54,329 bases of DNA from Pseudoalteromonas luteoviolacea H33-S (GCF_001625695.1 NZ_AUXY01000102.1:1-54329); one strand, 5' to 3'. Counted from the stretch's first letter, positions 1-6,377 are shown. The notes: a model not told the origin generated them from the sequence alone. Made by a program: numbers and translations.

Positions 1-7
1 TATTTGA

Positions 8-430
8 TCAACAAGGCCGTTCGATAGATACAAAATAAATGCTGCTATTTTCTTCTACTTTAATAACCAAGTTTGTGTTTACAGAATCAGCATCATTTTT
101 TGCAGCTGTGAACTCAAGCTGTGACAAACTGAAACCTTCAGCGTTTGGAAAATAACCTTTGAGTAGAAAAGCAATATTTTTGATATATTTGGCTTTATGT
201 ATTTCAATTTGTTTATGAAAGTCTTTAGCTATACCTATATCTATTGCTATACCTACAGCAAGACCCGCAGCACCAAGAGAACCAACTAACATCGGTCCTG
301 AATTTGTTCCCTTCCCTGTATATGACACCTCTGGGATTTCCGGGCTAAGAGGTGGTGTAGCTCTTGACCAAGAACAACCTGTCATTAAGAGAATTACGAT
401 AGATAGAAGTAATAATATTCTTATACTCAT
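8..430 (-). CDS. Small predicted lipoprotein, unknown function
   Basis: This is a complete 140-residue protein. It has a lipoprotein signal peptide: a charged start (MSIR), a hydrophobic stretch at residues 4-17 and a lipobox LMTGC with Cys19 as the lipidation site. A glycine/alanine-rich segment at about residues 46-67 (GSLGAAGLAVGIAIDIG) could be a second membrane-inserting helix. The rest is a polar domain I do not recognise. It is transcribed in the same direction as the cassette genes to its right, but no attC-like site follows it inside the window. I cannot say whether it belongs to the array or to the flanking chromosome. An envelope location is inferred from the lipobox only. Confidence 0.6.
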   Translation of the reverse strand: MSIRILLLLSIVILLMTGCSWSRATPPLSPEIPEVSYTGKGTNSGPMLVGSLGAAGLAVGIAIDIGIAKDFHKQIEIHKAKYIKNIAFLLKGYFPNAEGFSLSQLEFTAAKNDADSVNTNLVIKVEENSSIYFVSIERPC

Positions 431-829
431 ACTGATAATTACCGATAAAGGGTTTTTAATCTAGATTAAAAAGTTTAAGACCATTACAGGAGTTAAAAGC
501 TTTCTAAAAACTTATTCTTTAATTCTATTTTCAACCTCAAACTATACACAACCATCATAAAATAAAGATTATAAATATATAACTTTAATCATGGTTATAC
601 AACCCACTACCACACTATTTAAACTACCACACACAACCAAAAAACTCTTAACCAATAAAACCCACACAGCACAATGTGAAAATAAATTCACTTTTTAAAT
701 CAAATACTTCCATAAACCGCATTACTTATAAAGCCATGGTAAAATTAACTAAACCTTATTATTTTAAGGAGTTTTCAATATTAAAAACTGGCTTTAATAC
801 AATAAAAAAAGCACTTATAAAAAAGGGCC
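431..829. other. AT-rich non-coding stretch between the lipoprotein gene and the first attC site
   Basis: About 400 bp without a convincing gene on either strand. It is strongly A+T-rich and contains several short ACAACC or AACCA words (for example near 549-556 and 600-606). I see no terminator with a proper U-tract and no second transposon end that I can defend. Confidence 0.5.
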
Positions 830-1258
830 TTATAAATCGATTGAGGATATAGGACAGGCACTTTTCTTTTGTACGTATAACGCCGCCCAAAGGGGTGAAT
901 AGTTGTTTGCTAAAATGTGTAAGGAAACGGAACTGAGCCAAACTTTAGCAGTTCCGCATTTAATTAGCTTGTGATATAGCGTTAACCTCCCTTCGCTCTT
1001 AGAACCACCACCACACCTATTTGGTGGAACATCAACAGTGACTGCAGAATCATCAACGTCTTTTGATGCAGAACCAATATACCCCAACCGATTATGTACC
1101 AAGCTTGCGCCAATAACTGGAACAGCCCAAGTTAATAGTAACAACCCAAACTTTTCAGAGCCAAACCTCAAAGGGCAAGTCACAATTGACATTGAGACAA
1201 CAAATGAAATTAATAAATGAATAGCTAACAGAATTAAATGTATTGTCGAGGTTTCCAT
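830..1258 (-). CDS. Cassette-borne small membrane protein with a probable read-through C-terminus
   Basis: The reading frame encodes 142 residues. The first 60 or so form two membrane-spanning segments (about residues 6-26 and 37-55), followed by a polar region ending in a glycine run (about residues 83-85). From about residue 90 on, the codons run straight through a sequence with all the marks of an attC recombination site (875-980), so the last 50 residues are probably not native. The neighbouring cassette genes stop right at their attC sites. A TAA lies in the adjacent frame just before the R'' core (about 983), which suggests a single-base slip in or near the GGTGGTGGT tract. Function is unknown. 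Confidence 0.5.
   Translation of the reverse strand: METSTIHLILLAIHLLISFVVSMSIVTCPLRFGSEKFGLLLLTWAVPVIGASLVHNRLGYIGSASKDVDDSAVTVDVPPNRCGGGSKSEGRLTLYHKLIKCGTAKVWLSSVSLHILANNYSPLWAALYVQKKSACPISSIDL
875..980 (-). other. attC-like integron recombination site
   Basis: Read on the minus strand, the site starts with a degenerate R'' box (GCTATATCAC) and ends with GGCGTTATAC, an R' box of the GTTRRRY type. Between them lies an imperfect palindrome with perfect 8-bp arms CGGAACTG/CAGTTCCG. An outer stretch reads TTTTAGC then CACCCCTTTGGGCGGCGTTA, the layout typical of attC sites of marine gammaproteobacteria. It follows the membrane-protein cassette. Confidence 0.7.
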
Positions 1259-1294
1259 ACGCTTTCTTAGGTTTATAATGCCTTGTGAAGTAGC

Positions 1295-1388
1295 AGCTAA
1301 CTACCACTAAACCTAAACAGAGCCACCGTATTAACTGAGCTCAAATCAAACCAAAATCGTCGGCTGTCCGCATGAACAATTTATTAGG
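1295..1388 (-). other. attC-like site of the acetyltransferase cassette (decayed R'')
   Basis: On the minus strand the R' end reads GTTAGCTGC. The R'' end reads CCTAATAAATTG, one base away from the expected CTAACAA core, and overlaps the TAA stop of the acetyltransferase gene exactly as in functional cassettes. The internal palindrome is weak. This is probably a decayed attC site. Confidence 0.5.
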
Positions 1389-1791
1389 TATTTTCACACC
1401 TTAATAGACGTATTCCACCGACCTCTGCCGTAAAACCAAACTGCTCATAAAATGGTTCCATATCAGGCAAGCAATAGAGTTCAAAATGACGAACCTTCTT
1501 CAGTTTAGGATGATGTTTTATCAACTCCATTAACTTAATTCCAAGACCCTTCCCGCGCTCATCTGGCGCTACAATGACATCAAAAATGACAGCTTTATAG
1601 ATAAAGTCACTCAATACACGTGCAAAACCGACTAGTTCACCTTGGTCACTTACGATACCAACACACACCTGTGAACCAGATACACAGTCTATTGTTTCAG
1701 CTAATGTGCGAGTTTTCCCCCACCATACCTGTTGGTACAACATATGAACTTGTTTTACATGCTCACTCGAAAATTGATCAATTACTTCCAT
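1384..1791 (-). CDS. GNAT-family N-acetyltransferase, gene cassette
   Basis: This 135-residue protein is close to the usual single-domain GNAT length. The acetyl-CoA-binding motif A is clear at about residues 74-89: VAPDERGKGLGIKLM contains the R-G-K-G-L-G loop that holds the pyrophosphate. The preceding beta strand is VIFDVIVAP. The tail (PFYEQFGF, residues about 112-119) is the conserved GNAT C-terminal motif. It should transfer an acetyl group from acetyl-CoA to an amine of unknown identity in the cytoplasm. The gene stops inside an attC-like site and is flanked by other cassettes. Acetyltransferases are common cassette cargo; nothing here identifies the substrate. Confidence 0.8.
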   Translation of the reverse strand: MEVIDQFSSEHVKQVHMLYQQVWWGKTRTLAETIDCVSGSQVCVGIVSDQGELVGFARVLSDFIYKAVIFDVIVAPDERGKGLGIKLMELIKHHPKLKKVRHFELYCLPDMEPFYEQFGFTAEVGGIRLLRCENT

Positions 1792-1815
1792 GCTGCCTCT
1801 TGCTCCCTAAAACTT

Positions 1816-1905
1816 GCCTAACCGGCGTAAAATAGCAGGCTAAAATGAGCGACGAGGAGCGCAAACCTGCTGTTTTGCGTCCTTTGATTAAAGCGGTTTG
1901 TTAGC
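1816..1905 (-). other. attC-like integron recombination site (best preserved)
   Basis: On the minus strand the site runs from GCTAACAAACC (R'' and L'') to CGCCGGTTAGGC (L' and R'). The outer cores GCTAAC and GTTAGGC are complementary apart from one extra base, and the inner arms AAAACAGCAGG and CCTGCTATTTT pair with one mismatch. It begins 6 nt after the TAA stop of the gene at 1911, as in true cassettes. Confidence 0.75.
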
Positions 1906-1910
1906 AGCTG

Positions 1911-2315
1911 TTACACTAAGACTAATTTGAGATCTTCTAGAAATGAAGGCAAACAAGTTTGGTCCGTTTTAAACTCTACAGCCAAATTTTGAGAATGTTC
2001 ACTGTACTCTACGAAACAAGCACTGACAATTAAATGCCCTAAGTGATTAAGCTCAAATTTAAGGAAGTGATCGTTATAATCCTCTTTCAACTCAGCAGAA
2101 CCTATCATTGTAGAGTTCATAATCTCAAGATCACTAAGAAACTTCTTAGGGTTGTCAAAGTAAACAGCTCCATGAAAACCAAAACCTCTCGAACTTAAAG
2201 TAACAGTGCATTTGAAACTACTGCCTAGAAGTTCAAATTCACTTAACTCTAAAATGACTCGATCATCATTTGTTTTTAATTGGACTGTTTGAGCAAGTTT
2301 AGATTTCGTATACAT
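1911..2315 (-). CDS. Hypothetical cassette protein, possibly WapI/DUF6228 immunity-like
   Basis: The protein has 134 residues and no signal peptide or membrane segment. It looks like a small all-beta or alpha/beta cytoplasmic protein. The pattern FKCTVTLSSRGF, then FDNPKKFLSDLEIM, then LKFELNHLGHLIVSACF resembles what I recall of the DUF6228/WapI-type immunity family, whose members have a G-H-x-x-V strand near the C-terminus. This is recognition from memory and is weak. The stop codon abuts an attC site, so it is an integron cassette gene. If the family guess holds, it could protect against a toxin encoded elsewhere. No toxin gene is visible nearby. Confidence 0.6.
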   Translation of the reverse strand: MYTKSKLAQTVQLKTNDDRVILELSEFELLGSSFKCTVTLSSRGFGFHGAVYFDNPKKFLSDLEIMNSTMIGSAELKEDYNDHFLKFELNHLGHLIVSACFVEYSEHSQNLAVEFKTDQTCLPSFLEDLKLVLV

Positions 2316-2329
2316 GATTCTATTGGGCA

Positions 2330-2434
2330 GCTAGCACCTTGATAATTAAAAAATTGTGCTGGGATAGCTTTTTACGCGCGAAACACAATGCACAAAGCGA
2401 CACAGTAAATTTAGCCAGTTATCAGATTGTTAGC
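2330..2434 (-). other. attC-like integron recombination site
   Basis: On the minus strand the site starts with GCTAACAATCTGATAA, overlapping the TAG stop of the DUF1203 gene, and ends with TTATCAAGGTGCTAGC. The arms TGATAA and TTATCA pair. The R' box is GCTAGC instead of GTTAGC, one substitution away from consensus. Confidence 0.6.
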
Positions 2435-2913
2435 TATGCCGCGCGTTCAACTCTGAAACTGTAACAACCATAAGCAGCATATCTTGCAATTACAAAGCTT
2501 ACCTTTTCATTGCTTAAAAACTCTTCAAGATCTGACTCTGCTTGTTCTGGTGATGTCAATTTTGCGTCTAATATGCGCTCGTTTTCACAGTATGCTCTTA
2601 ATACAAATGTGTGACCTAAATAATCGGTTGCGGATCCATTTGGCAATGGCAATGTATTAACATCAAATTCCTGACTATTCGAGTTAGCCAATAAAAAAAT
2701 GGGACCATACTCTTTATACGGGCCTGCTTTCGTGAAAGGACAATAACTGGCTAATATTAGCTTTTCACCAGGCTTTGCGCCACGAAGCACATCTCGACAT
2801 GGTTCACCACCTGTAGCTTCCAATACTTCTACAGGTTGGTTTTGATCGTCAATACCTACATTTCTAACTTTATCTAAGAAATCCGATCTTACAGGTACTA
2901 CTTTATATTTCAT
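2434..2913 (-). CDS. DUF1203 domain protein, gene cassette
   Basis: This 159-residue protein matches the DUF1203 pattern: a central G-G-E-P-C-R segment (about residues 35-40), then PGEKLILASYCPF, then a Y-x-E-Y-G-P-I-F stretch (about residues 66-74). The C-terminal part has the closing aromatic/cysteine motif AAYGCYSFRV. The biochemical role of the family is not known to me. It starts with ATG behind GGGAG (GAGGGAGTCAAATG), a good ribosome-binding site, and stops in an attC site. A perfect 9-bp inverted repeat lies upstream (2932-2956). Confidence 0.75.
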   Translation of the reverse strand: MKYKVVPVRSDFLDKVRNVGIDDQNQPVEVLEATGGEPCRDVLRGAKPGEKLILASYCPFTKAGPYKEYGPIFLLANSNSQEFDVNTLPLPNGSATDYLGHTFVLRAYCENERILDAKLTSPEQAESDLEEFLSNEKVSFVIARYAAYGCYSFRVERAA

Positions 2914-2931
2914 TTGACTCCCTCAATAGCT

Positions 2932-2991
2932 GACATTTTTATCAACGAAAAATGTCGCATAACAATAGCGTATTCCCCTCCGCATAACAAT
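2932..2991. repeat. Hairpin and duplicated CGCATAACAAT words upstream of the DUF1203 cassette
   Basis: GACATTTTT (2932-2940) and AAAAATGTC (2948-2956) form a perfect 9-bp inverted repeat around a 7-nt loop. Right next to it the 11-bp word CGCATAACAAT occurs twice (2956-2966 and 2981-2991), 25 bp apart. On the minus strand each copy reads GTTATGCG, an R'-type box, so this is probably the remnant of the preceding attC junction or of attI. Confidence 0.5.
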
Positions 2992-3191
2992 GGTTACTCA
3001 TACACGCACTCTATTACTATCAACCATAACAATAACTTATTTAGGTGTCACCCAATCAGAAATGGTAAAAGTAGTAAACAAATAGGACAGGCATATATTC
3101 TCATAGCATGTTGGCTTCCATGTGTAACTCCCCCATAAACTGAAACAGTCCATAAGTAGAATTTCTATCAATATAAGAAGGAAATTTTACG

Positions 3192-3257
3192 ATGCGAAAA
3201 AGTAAGTTCACTGAAACACAGATAGTCGGCATGATCAAATCAGAACGGTTTTGTTGA
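3192..3257 (+). pseudogene. IS3-family orfA, N-terminal stub
   Basis: Twenty-one codons remain: MRKSKFTETQIVGMIKSE followed by RFC and a TGA. The text is the typical start of the helix-turn-helix orfA of IS3-family elements. An AGAAGGAAA ribosome-binding site lies 10 nt upstream. The rest of the HTH and leucine zipper is deleted. It cannot make a functional protein. Confidence 0.75.
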
Positions 3258-3423
3258 GCGATTTAATCGCAGCTATCGAGAAGAAGTATTGGATTTATAT
3301 CTGTTTGAATCACTTCAGCAAGTTCGTGACATTACAGGTGAATGGTTAGATATTTATAATTATGAACGGCCTCACGATGCACTAGGAGATCAAACTCCAA
3401 TGGGCTATCTTGAGGCGGCATAA
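3256..3423 (+). pseudogene. IS3-family orfB (transposase), C-terminal stub
   Basis: Fifty-five codons remain in one frame and end at TAA. Hallmarks of the DDE integrase C-terminus are visible: an F-N-R-S-Y-R-E-E-V-L-D segment, then YNYERPHDALGDQTPMGYL. In the intact protein the third catalytic acidic residue (E) lies near the start of this piece. The other two are missing, so it is dead. It begins directly at the deletion junction with the orfA stub. Confidence 0.8.
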
Positions 3424-3461
3424 TTCTACTAATGGGTTGTATTAAAACTGGGGCAGTTACA

Positions 3462-3581
3462 AAAACACGCATCGAATTCTAAGGATGATTCAACTAAGCA
3501 AGTGGCTTTGTTCTTTTGACTTGCAAACTTATAAAGATTTTTGACTCTGGAGTGCTTTAGTTTACGCCTGATCATAACCAT
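3462..3581 (-). pseudogene. tnsA: Truncated tnsA-like endonuclease (Tn7-like transposon), N-terminal fragment
   Basis: About 40 codons are left, starting at ATG 3581 or, two codons on, ATG 3575. The fragment reads RRKLKHSRVKNLYKFASQKN and then VESSLEFDACF. This matches the start of the short TnsA proteins of Tn7-like elements: an R-K-L-x-x-S-R-V-K-N-x-Y-K-F block and then an E-S-S-L-E motif, whose second glutamate corresponds to the first catalytic residue of TnsA. TnsA makes the 5'-strand cuts at the transposon ends. The gene is cut off right after DACF by the inverted repeat of the IS remnant, and the continuation is not found on the other side of the IS. Identification rests on motif memory, without a search. 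The upstream frame is open to 3632. Confidence 0.65.
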
Positions 3582-3612
3582 CACCGAATATGCGAGACGA
3601 TCTAAAAGTAGG

Positions 3613-3647
3613 CTATGCAGGGTTAAATTCAATTTTTATGCGGGGTT
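3613..3647 (-). repeat. Two direct repeats, candidate TnsB-binding sites
   Basis: On the minus strand AACCCCGCATAA (3636-3647) and AACCCTGCATAG (3613-3624) match at 10 of 12 positions and lie 23 bp apart, about one extra half-turn over two helical turns. They lie between the presumed transposon terminus and tnsA, where TnsB sites are expected. Confidence 0.45.
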
Positions 3648-3699
3648 TTACTACAAATTTGCAGACTTACACTTCAAATAACAATGAGGAAATTTGGGT

Positions 3700-3809
3700 G
3701 GTAGTCTTACCAGCCACATCCCGGCACACAAGTCATTCGCTGTGGCTGCTTCCTTCCGGACCTGACCAGGTTCACGAACTATTGTTGCGAGAGGACCAAT
3801 AAGACTACC
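3700..3809 (-). ncRNA. ffs: 4.5S RNA, signal recognition particle RNA
   Basis: The minus strand contains the diagnostic SRP-RNA apical domain: CCTGGTCAGGTCCGGAAGG followed by AAGCAGCC and, on the descending side, GTGTGCCGGGATG. The two ends (GGTAGTCTT at 3801-3809 and AAGACTACC at 3700-3708) pair perfectly over 9 bp and close the rod, giving about 110 nt; the Escherichia coli RNA is 114 nt. It binds Ffh and FtsY to target nascent inner-membrane proteins. A strong promoter lies just upstream. Ends may be off by a few nucleotides. Confidence 0.97.
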
Positions 3810-3837
3810 ATTGAGGGCCTTGTTTGGCGCGGGATGA

Positions 3838-3866
3838 ATTATGGCGATTTTCTTACTGGGATGCAA
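3838..3866 (-). promoter_or_regulatory. Sigma-70 promoter of ffs
   Basis: On the minus strand TTGCAT (3861-3866), a 17-bp spacer and CATAAT (3838-3843) are followed by a GC-rich discriminator (CCCGCGCC). That arrangement is typical of growth-rate-controlled stable RNA promoters. It predicts a 5' leader of roughly 20 nt that RNase P would remove. Confidence 0.8.
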
Positions 3867-3877
3867 GCGAAAACTAA

Positions 3878-3924
3878 AAAAGCTTGCTCGTTTGCTGTTT
3901 GTTTAAGCAAGTAAGCAAGCTTTT
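3878..3924. terminator. Bidirectional-type rho-independent terminator between the DUF3014 gene and ffs
   Basis: AAAAGCTTGCT (3878-3888) and AGCAAGCTTTT (3914-3924) are perfect 11-bp arms around a 25-nt loop, with T-tracts available in both directions. On the minus strand it would end the DUF3014 transcript before the ffs promoter. Confidence 0.75.
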
Positions 3925-3948
3925 GATTATTTGAGTATTAAATTTGTA

Positions 3949-4869
3949 CTAGTTGGCAATTGCACGCTGAAAAGCTTGTAAGCGCTTCTTCGCTTTTTTC
4001 ATGTTTTCAGGGCCCATACGTAAAAACAGTTTTTGTGCATCCGAAAGCTGTTCCCACTCTGCATAGGCGTACTTGTACGTCACTGACTCTTGGATAAGCG
4101 GTAAGTTTGACTCAGGAATAGGTGTTTCAAGTAGCTCACCTAAAGCTTCTTGTAGTGTGTAGTCAAACTCGTTGCCGTTATAGCCGATTTCTTCATATGC
4201 TTCGCTGATAAGTGGCTTGTATTGCTCATATAAACGAACAAGCTGCGCCGTGCTCATTGAGTTAAGCATATTCACGTATGGCGTATAGCGCTCAAAGCTG
4301 TTTGGATCTGTGATGATCAAATCATCTTCAATGACCATGAAGTTATCTGCAGGTTTACTTACTGGGTAGTGCTTTTTAGCTACTTTACCTTGCGCAAGGT
4401 TATCGATAAATACAACACTGCGTCTGACCATGTCTTCTGTAACCAATAGCTCCATCGCTTGCTTGCTTAAGTAACTAGCCACTGAATCGCGCACACTGGT
4501 GTCACTGTCATCAAGGCTCGGCAGTACCGGTTCAACAGGCTCAGCAGGTCTAGACTCTGGTTCGGTGACGCTCACAACAGGCTCTTCAATAGTCTCTGTT
4601 GTTGATTCTGGCTCCACAGTTGCACTCACTTGCGCTTTTTTGGTTTCTTCAGCTTCTTGACGTGCGGTGTTAACTACAGTTTTCGGGGTTTCTTCAGGCA
4701 CTACGACATCCTGTCGAAATTTTGTATTTTCTGCGGGCTTATTTTCTTTGTTCGCTAATACAAATACAGCCACAATGATCAAGGCCACCGCTGCGATTAC
4801 CGCAAGAAGTAACTGGCTGTTAGAAGGCTTTTTATTTGTCCTTGGTTCTGCTGAACTGTGCTCTGACAT
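3949..4869 (-). CDS. DUF3014 domain-containing membrane-anchored protein
   Basis: The protein is 306 residues long from the ATG at 4869. I prefer that start to the upstream one at 4905 because GGAGCC sits right before it. The order is a short polar N-terminus, one membrane helix at about residues 19-39, a long Glu/Pro/Val-rich spacer (about 40-125), then the DUF3014 domain to the end, with SDTSVRDSVASYLS at its start and the conserved DFMVIEDD-like and RYTPYVNML segments after it. A single N-terminal anchor and a periplasmic C-terminal domain are likely. The function of DUF3014 is unknown. It is a single-gene unit ended by the terminator at 3878-3924. Confidence 0.85.
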   Translation of the reverse strand: MSEHSSAEPRTNKKPSNSQLLLAVIAAVALIIVAVFVLANKENKPAENTKFRQDVVVPEETPKTVVNTARQEAEETKKAQVSATVEPESTTETIEEPVVSVTEPESRPAEPVEPVLPSLDDSDTSVRDSVASYLSKQAMELLVTEDMVRRSVVFIDNLAQGKVAKKHYPVSKPADNFMVIEDDLIITDPNSFERYTPYVNMLNSMSTAQLVRLYEQYKPLISEAYEEIGYNGNEFDYTLQEALGELLETPIPESNLPLIQESVTYKYAYAEWEQLSDAQKLFLRMGPENMKKAKKRLQAFQRAIAN

Positions 4870-5231
4870 GGAGGCTCCGTAAAATTCGCTTAAAAAACTT
4901 GGCAACTAAGGGAAATTCCCTAGCAGCACCTAGTAATTAAAACACAAACTAAAAGATATCTCATCTGCGTCAACGCGCATTAACGAGAGTTTATCTCAAA
5001 CTCGCATCTGTTTGCTGACAATTACATGAACGTAAGTACAAACAAGCGTCATATCGACAAAAAACCACATATTGATGACACATATTTACCAAATTAAATT
5101 TGTCAAAATTACGTAACAAGCTGATATTTATAAGAGATGTAAAATTCACATTCCCCCTTAATTGAGTATAGTATAAGTAAGCCTAATGCTTTTACCTTTG
5201 TGACTAACAGCTAATTTTCGAAGGAACAGAT
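4870..5231. other. Divergent intergenic region, no gene
   Basis: About 360 bp separate two divergent genes. It is A+T-rich and carries a possible -10 (TATAGT or TATAAG near 5166-5176) for the patatin gene. No RNA gene, repeat or strong operator is visible. Confidence 0.5.
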
Positions 5232-6377
5232 ATGAAAAAAGCACAATGTAAAATTGGCAAACCGCATATTGCGCTGTTACTCACCGGTGGCGGTGCTCGA
5301 GCGGCTTATCAAGTTGGGGTACTAAAGGCCATCGCCCTTAGCTTGCCCCGCAGCGCGCCCCTACCGTTTAAAATCATCAACGGCACTTCGGCTGGCGCGA
5401 TCAACTCAACAGGCCTTGCTTGTTACTCATCCAACATGCATTTGGCGATTCGAAAAATTGAGTGGATCTGGAAAAACTTTCACACCAACATGGTGTATAA
5501 AAGTAGCTTATTTGGTGCTTTTGGACATTTGGCCAATAATGTCATGCGCAGCTTTCAAGCTGACTATTTAAATCACCCACCAGCGAGTTTGCTCGACAAT
5601 ACACCTCTGCGCCAATTACTTGCAGACGTCATGGATCTGGCACGAATTGACCGTAATATTCATCGCGGCTTTATTGATGCTTTATCTGTAACCGTATCCA
5701 GTTATTCCAGTGGCAAGTCAGTGGCTTTTTTTCAAGCCAAAGATGCAAAACCCTGGCAAAGAGCCAAGCGCGAGGGGATTCAAACTCAGCTGAATATTGA
5801 TCACCTGATGGCATCCAGTGCCATTCCCATGGTATTTCCAAGTTTAAGGGTTAAACACAATTACTACGGCGACGGTTCTATTCACCAGCTATCACCCCTT
5901 AGCCCTTCAATTCACTTAGGTGCCAGTAAAATCTTCATCATTGGTGTTGAGCAACCTAAAGTACAAACGCCGCTGGGCTACGAACCGCACTTCCCAGGCA
6001 TGTCGGTGGTGGCAGGTCACTTGTTAGACAGTATTTTTAGTGACACCTTGCAATCAGATTTAGAGCGCCTAGAACGTGTTAACCGCACCATCAGCTTACT
6101 TCCTGCAAGAGAAAAGCATAAAGAACTCAAACGCGTAGATACCTTGATTGTTAACCCATCTCAAAACTTCAATGAGCTGGCCCTCGACTTTTATGATGAT
6201 TTGCCTATCGCGGTTAAATTATTGCTAAGGACCATCGGGGTGAAGAAACACTCCCAATCAAGTTTAACCAGTTACTTGTTGTTTGAAAAAAGCTATACCC
6301 AAGAATTGATCAAAATTGGCTACGAGGATGGCCTTGCACGACTAGACGAGATAAAAGCGTTTTTGGAGTTGGACTAG
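5232..6377 (+). CDS. Patatin-like phospholipase
   Basis: This 381-residue protein has the patatin catalytic layout: the oxyanion-hole loop GGGAR (residues 19-23), the nucleophile elbow G-T-S-A-G (51-55, Ser53) and the second catalytic residue in D-G-S (Asp214). The family hydrolyses acyl esters of phospholipids with a Ser-Asp dyad. No signal peptide is present, so it is probably cytoplasmic or peripheral to the inner membrane. The C-terminal part (about 290-381) has the extra region of bacterial patatin-family proteins annotated as RssA-like or DUF3336-lacking lipases. The start has an AAGGA box 8 nt upstream. Its stop codon overlaps the stop of the convergent antiporter gene. Confidence 0.9.
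   Translation: MKKAQCKIGKPHIALLLTGGGARAAYQVGVLKAIALSLPRSAPLPFKIINGTSAGAINSTGLACYSSNMHLAIRKIEWIWKNFHTNMVYKSSLFGAFGHLANNVMRSFQADYLNHPPASLLDNTPLRQLLADVMDLARIDRNIHRGFIDALSVTVSSYSSGKSVAFFQAKDAKPWQRAKREGIQTQLNIDHLMASSAIPMVFPSLRVKHNYYGDGSIHQLSPLSPSIHLGASKIFIIGVEQPKVQTPLGYEPHFPGMSVVAGHLLDSIFSDTLQSDLERLERVNRTISLLPAREKHKELKRVDTLIVNPSQNFNELALDFYDDLPIAVKLLLRTIGVKKHSQSSLTSYLLFEKSYTQELIKIGYEDGLARLDEIKAFLELD

Larger units (their letters stand above)
3123..3461 (+). mobile_element. IS3-family insertion sequence remnant with a large internal deletion
   Basis: The 339-bp element is bounded by imperfect inverted repeats of about 38 bp. Both ends read TGTAACT(C/G)CCCCA outermost and CCAT(A/T)AGTAGAA innermost. 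Inside are only the first 21 codons of orfA and the last 55 codons of orfB of an IS3-family (probably IS407-group) transposase; roughly 800-900 bp that should lie between them are gone. No flanking target duplication is seen (left flank ends CCATG, right flank begins AAAAC), which points to a rearrangement after insertion. The right end interrupts a tnsA-like gene. Confidence 0.85.
3462..3683 (-). mobile_element. Probable Tn7-like right end plus tnsA fragment, inserted downstream of ffs
   Basis: On the minus strand a TGTTATTTG terminus (3675-3683) lies about 17 bp past the 3' end of ffs. It is followed by two related words AACCC(C/T)GCATA spaced 23 bp apart, like TnsB-binding repeats, and then by a tnsA-like start. 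In known Tn7-like elements tnsA is the gene nearest the right end and faces away from the attachment gene, as here. ffs is an established attachment site for type I-F3 CRISPR-Tn7 elements. The exact terminus is inferred. Confidence 0.6.

Noticed and set aside
540..640. Possible left end of the Tn7-like element (ACAACCATCATAAAAT and similar words)
   Set aside because: The words loosely resemble TnsB sites, but the stretch is A+T-rich, there is no clear TGT terminus, and spacing is irregular.
759..941. A 60-residue open frame on the minus strand
   Set aside because: It is read entirely through the attC-like site and its flank in another frame and has no ribosome-binding site.
2914..3138. A 74-residue open frame on the plus strand running into the left IS end
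   Set aside because: It crosses the attC-like junction and the IS inverted repeat and has low-complexity Asn/His/Ser composition. It is most likely chance.
3590..3866. Open frames on both strands across ffs
   Set aside because: They lie over a clear structural RNA and have no protein features.
3462..3948. Integrase gene or attI at the head of the cassette array
   Set aside because: No tyrosine-recombinase sequence is present between the cassettes and ffs.
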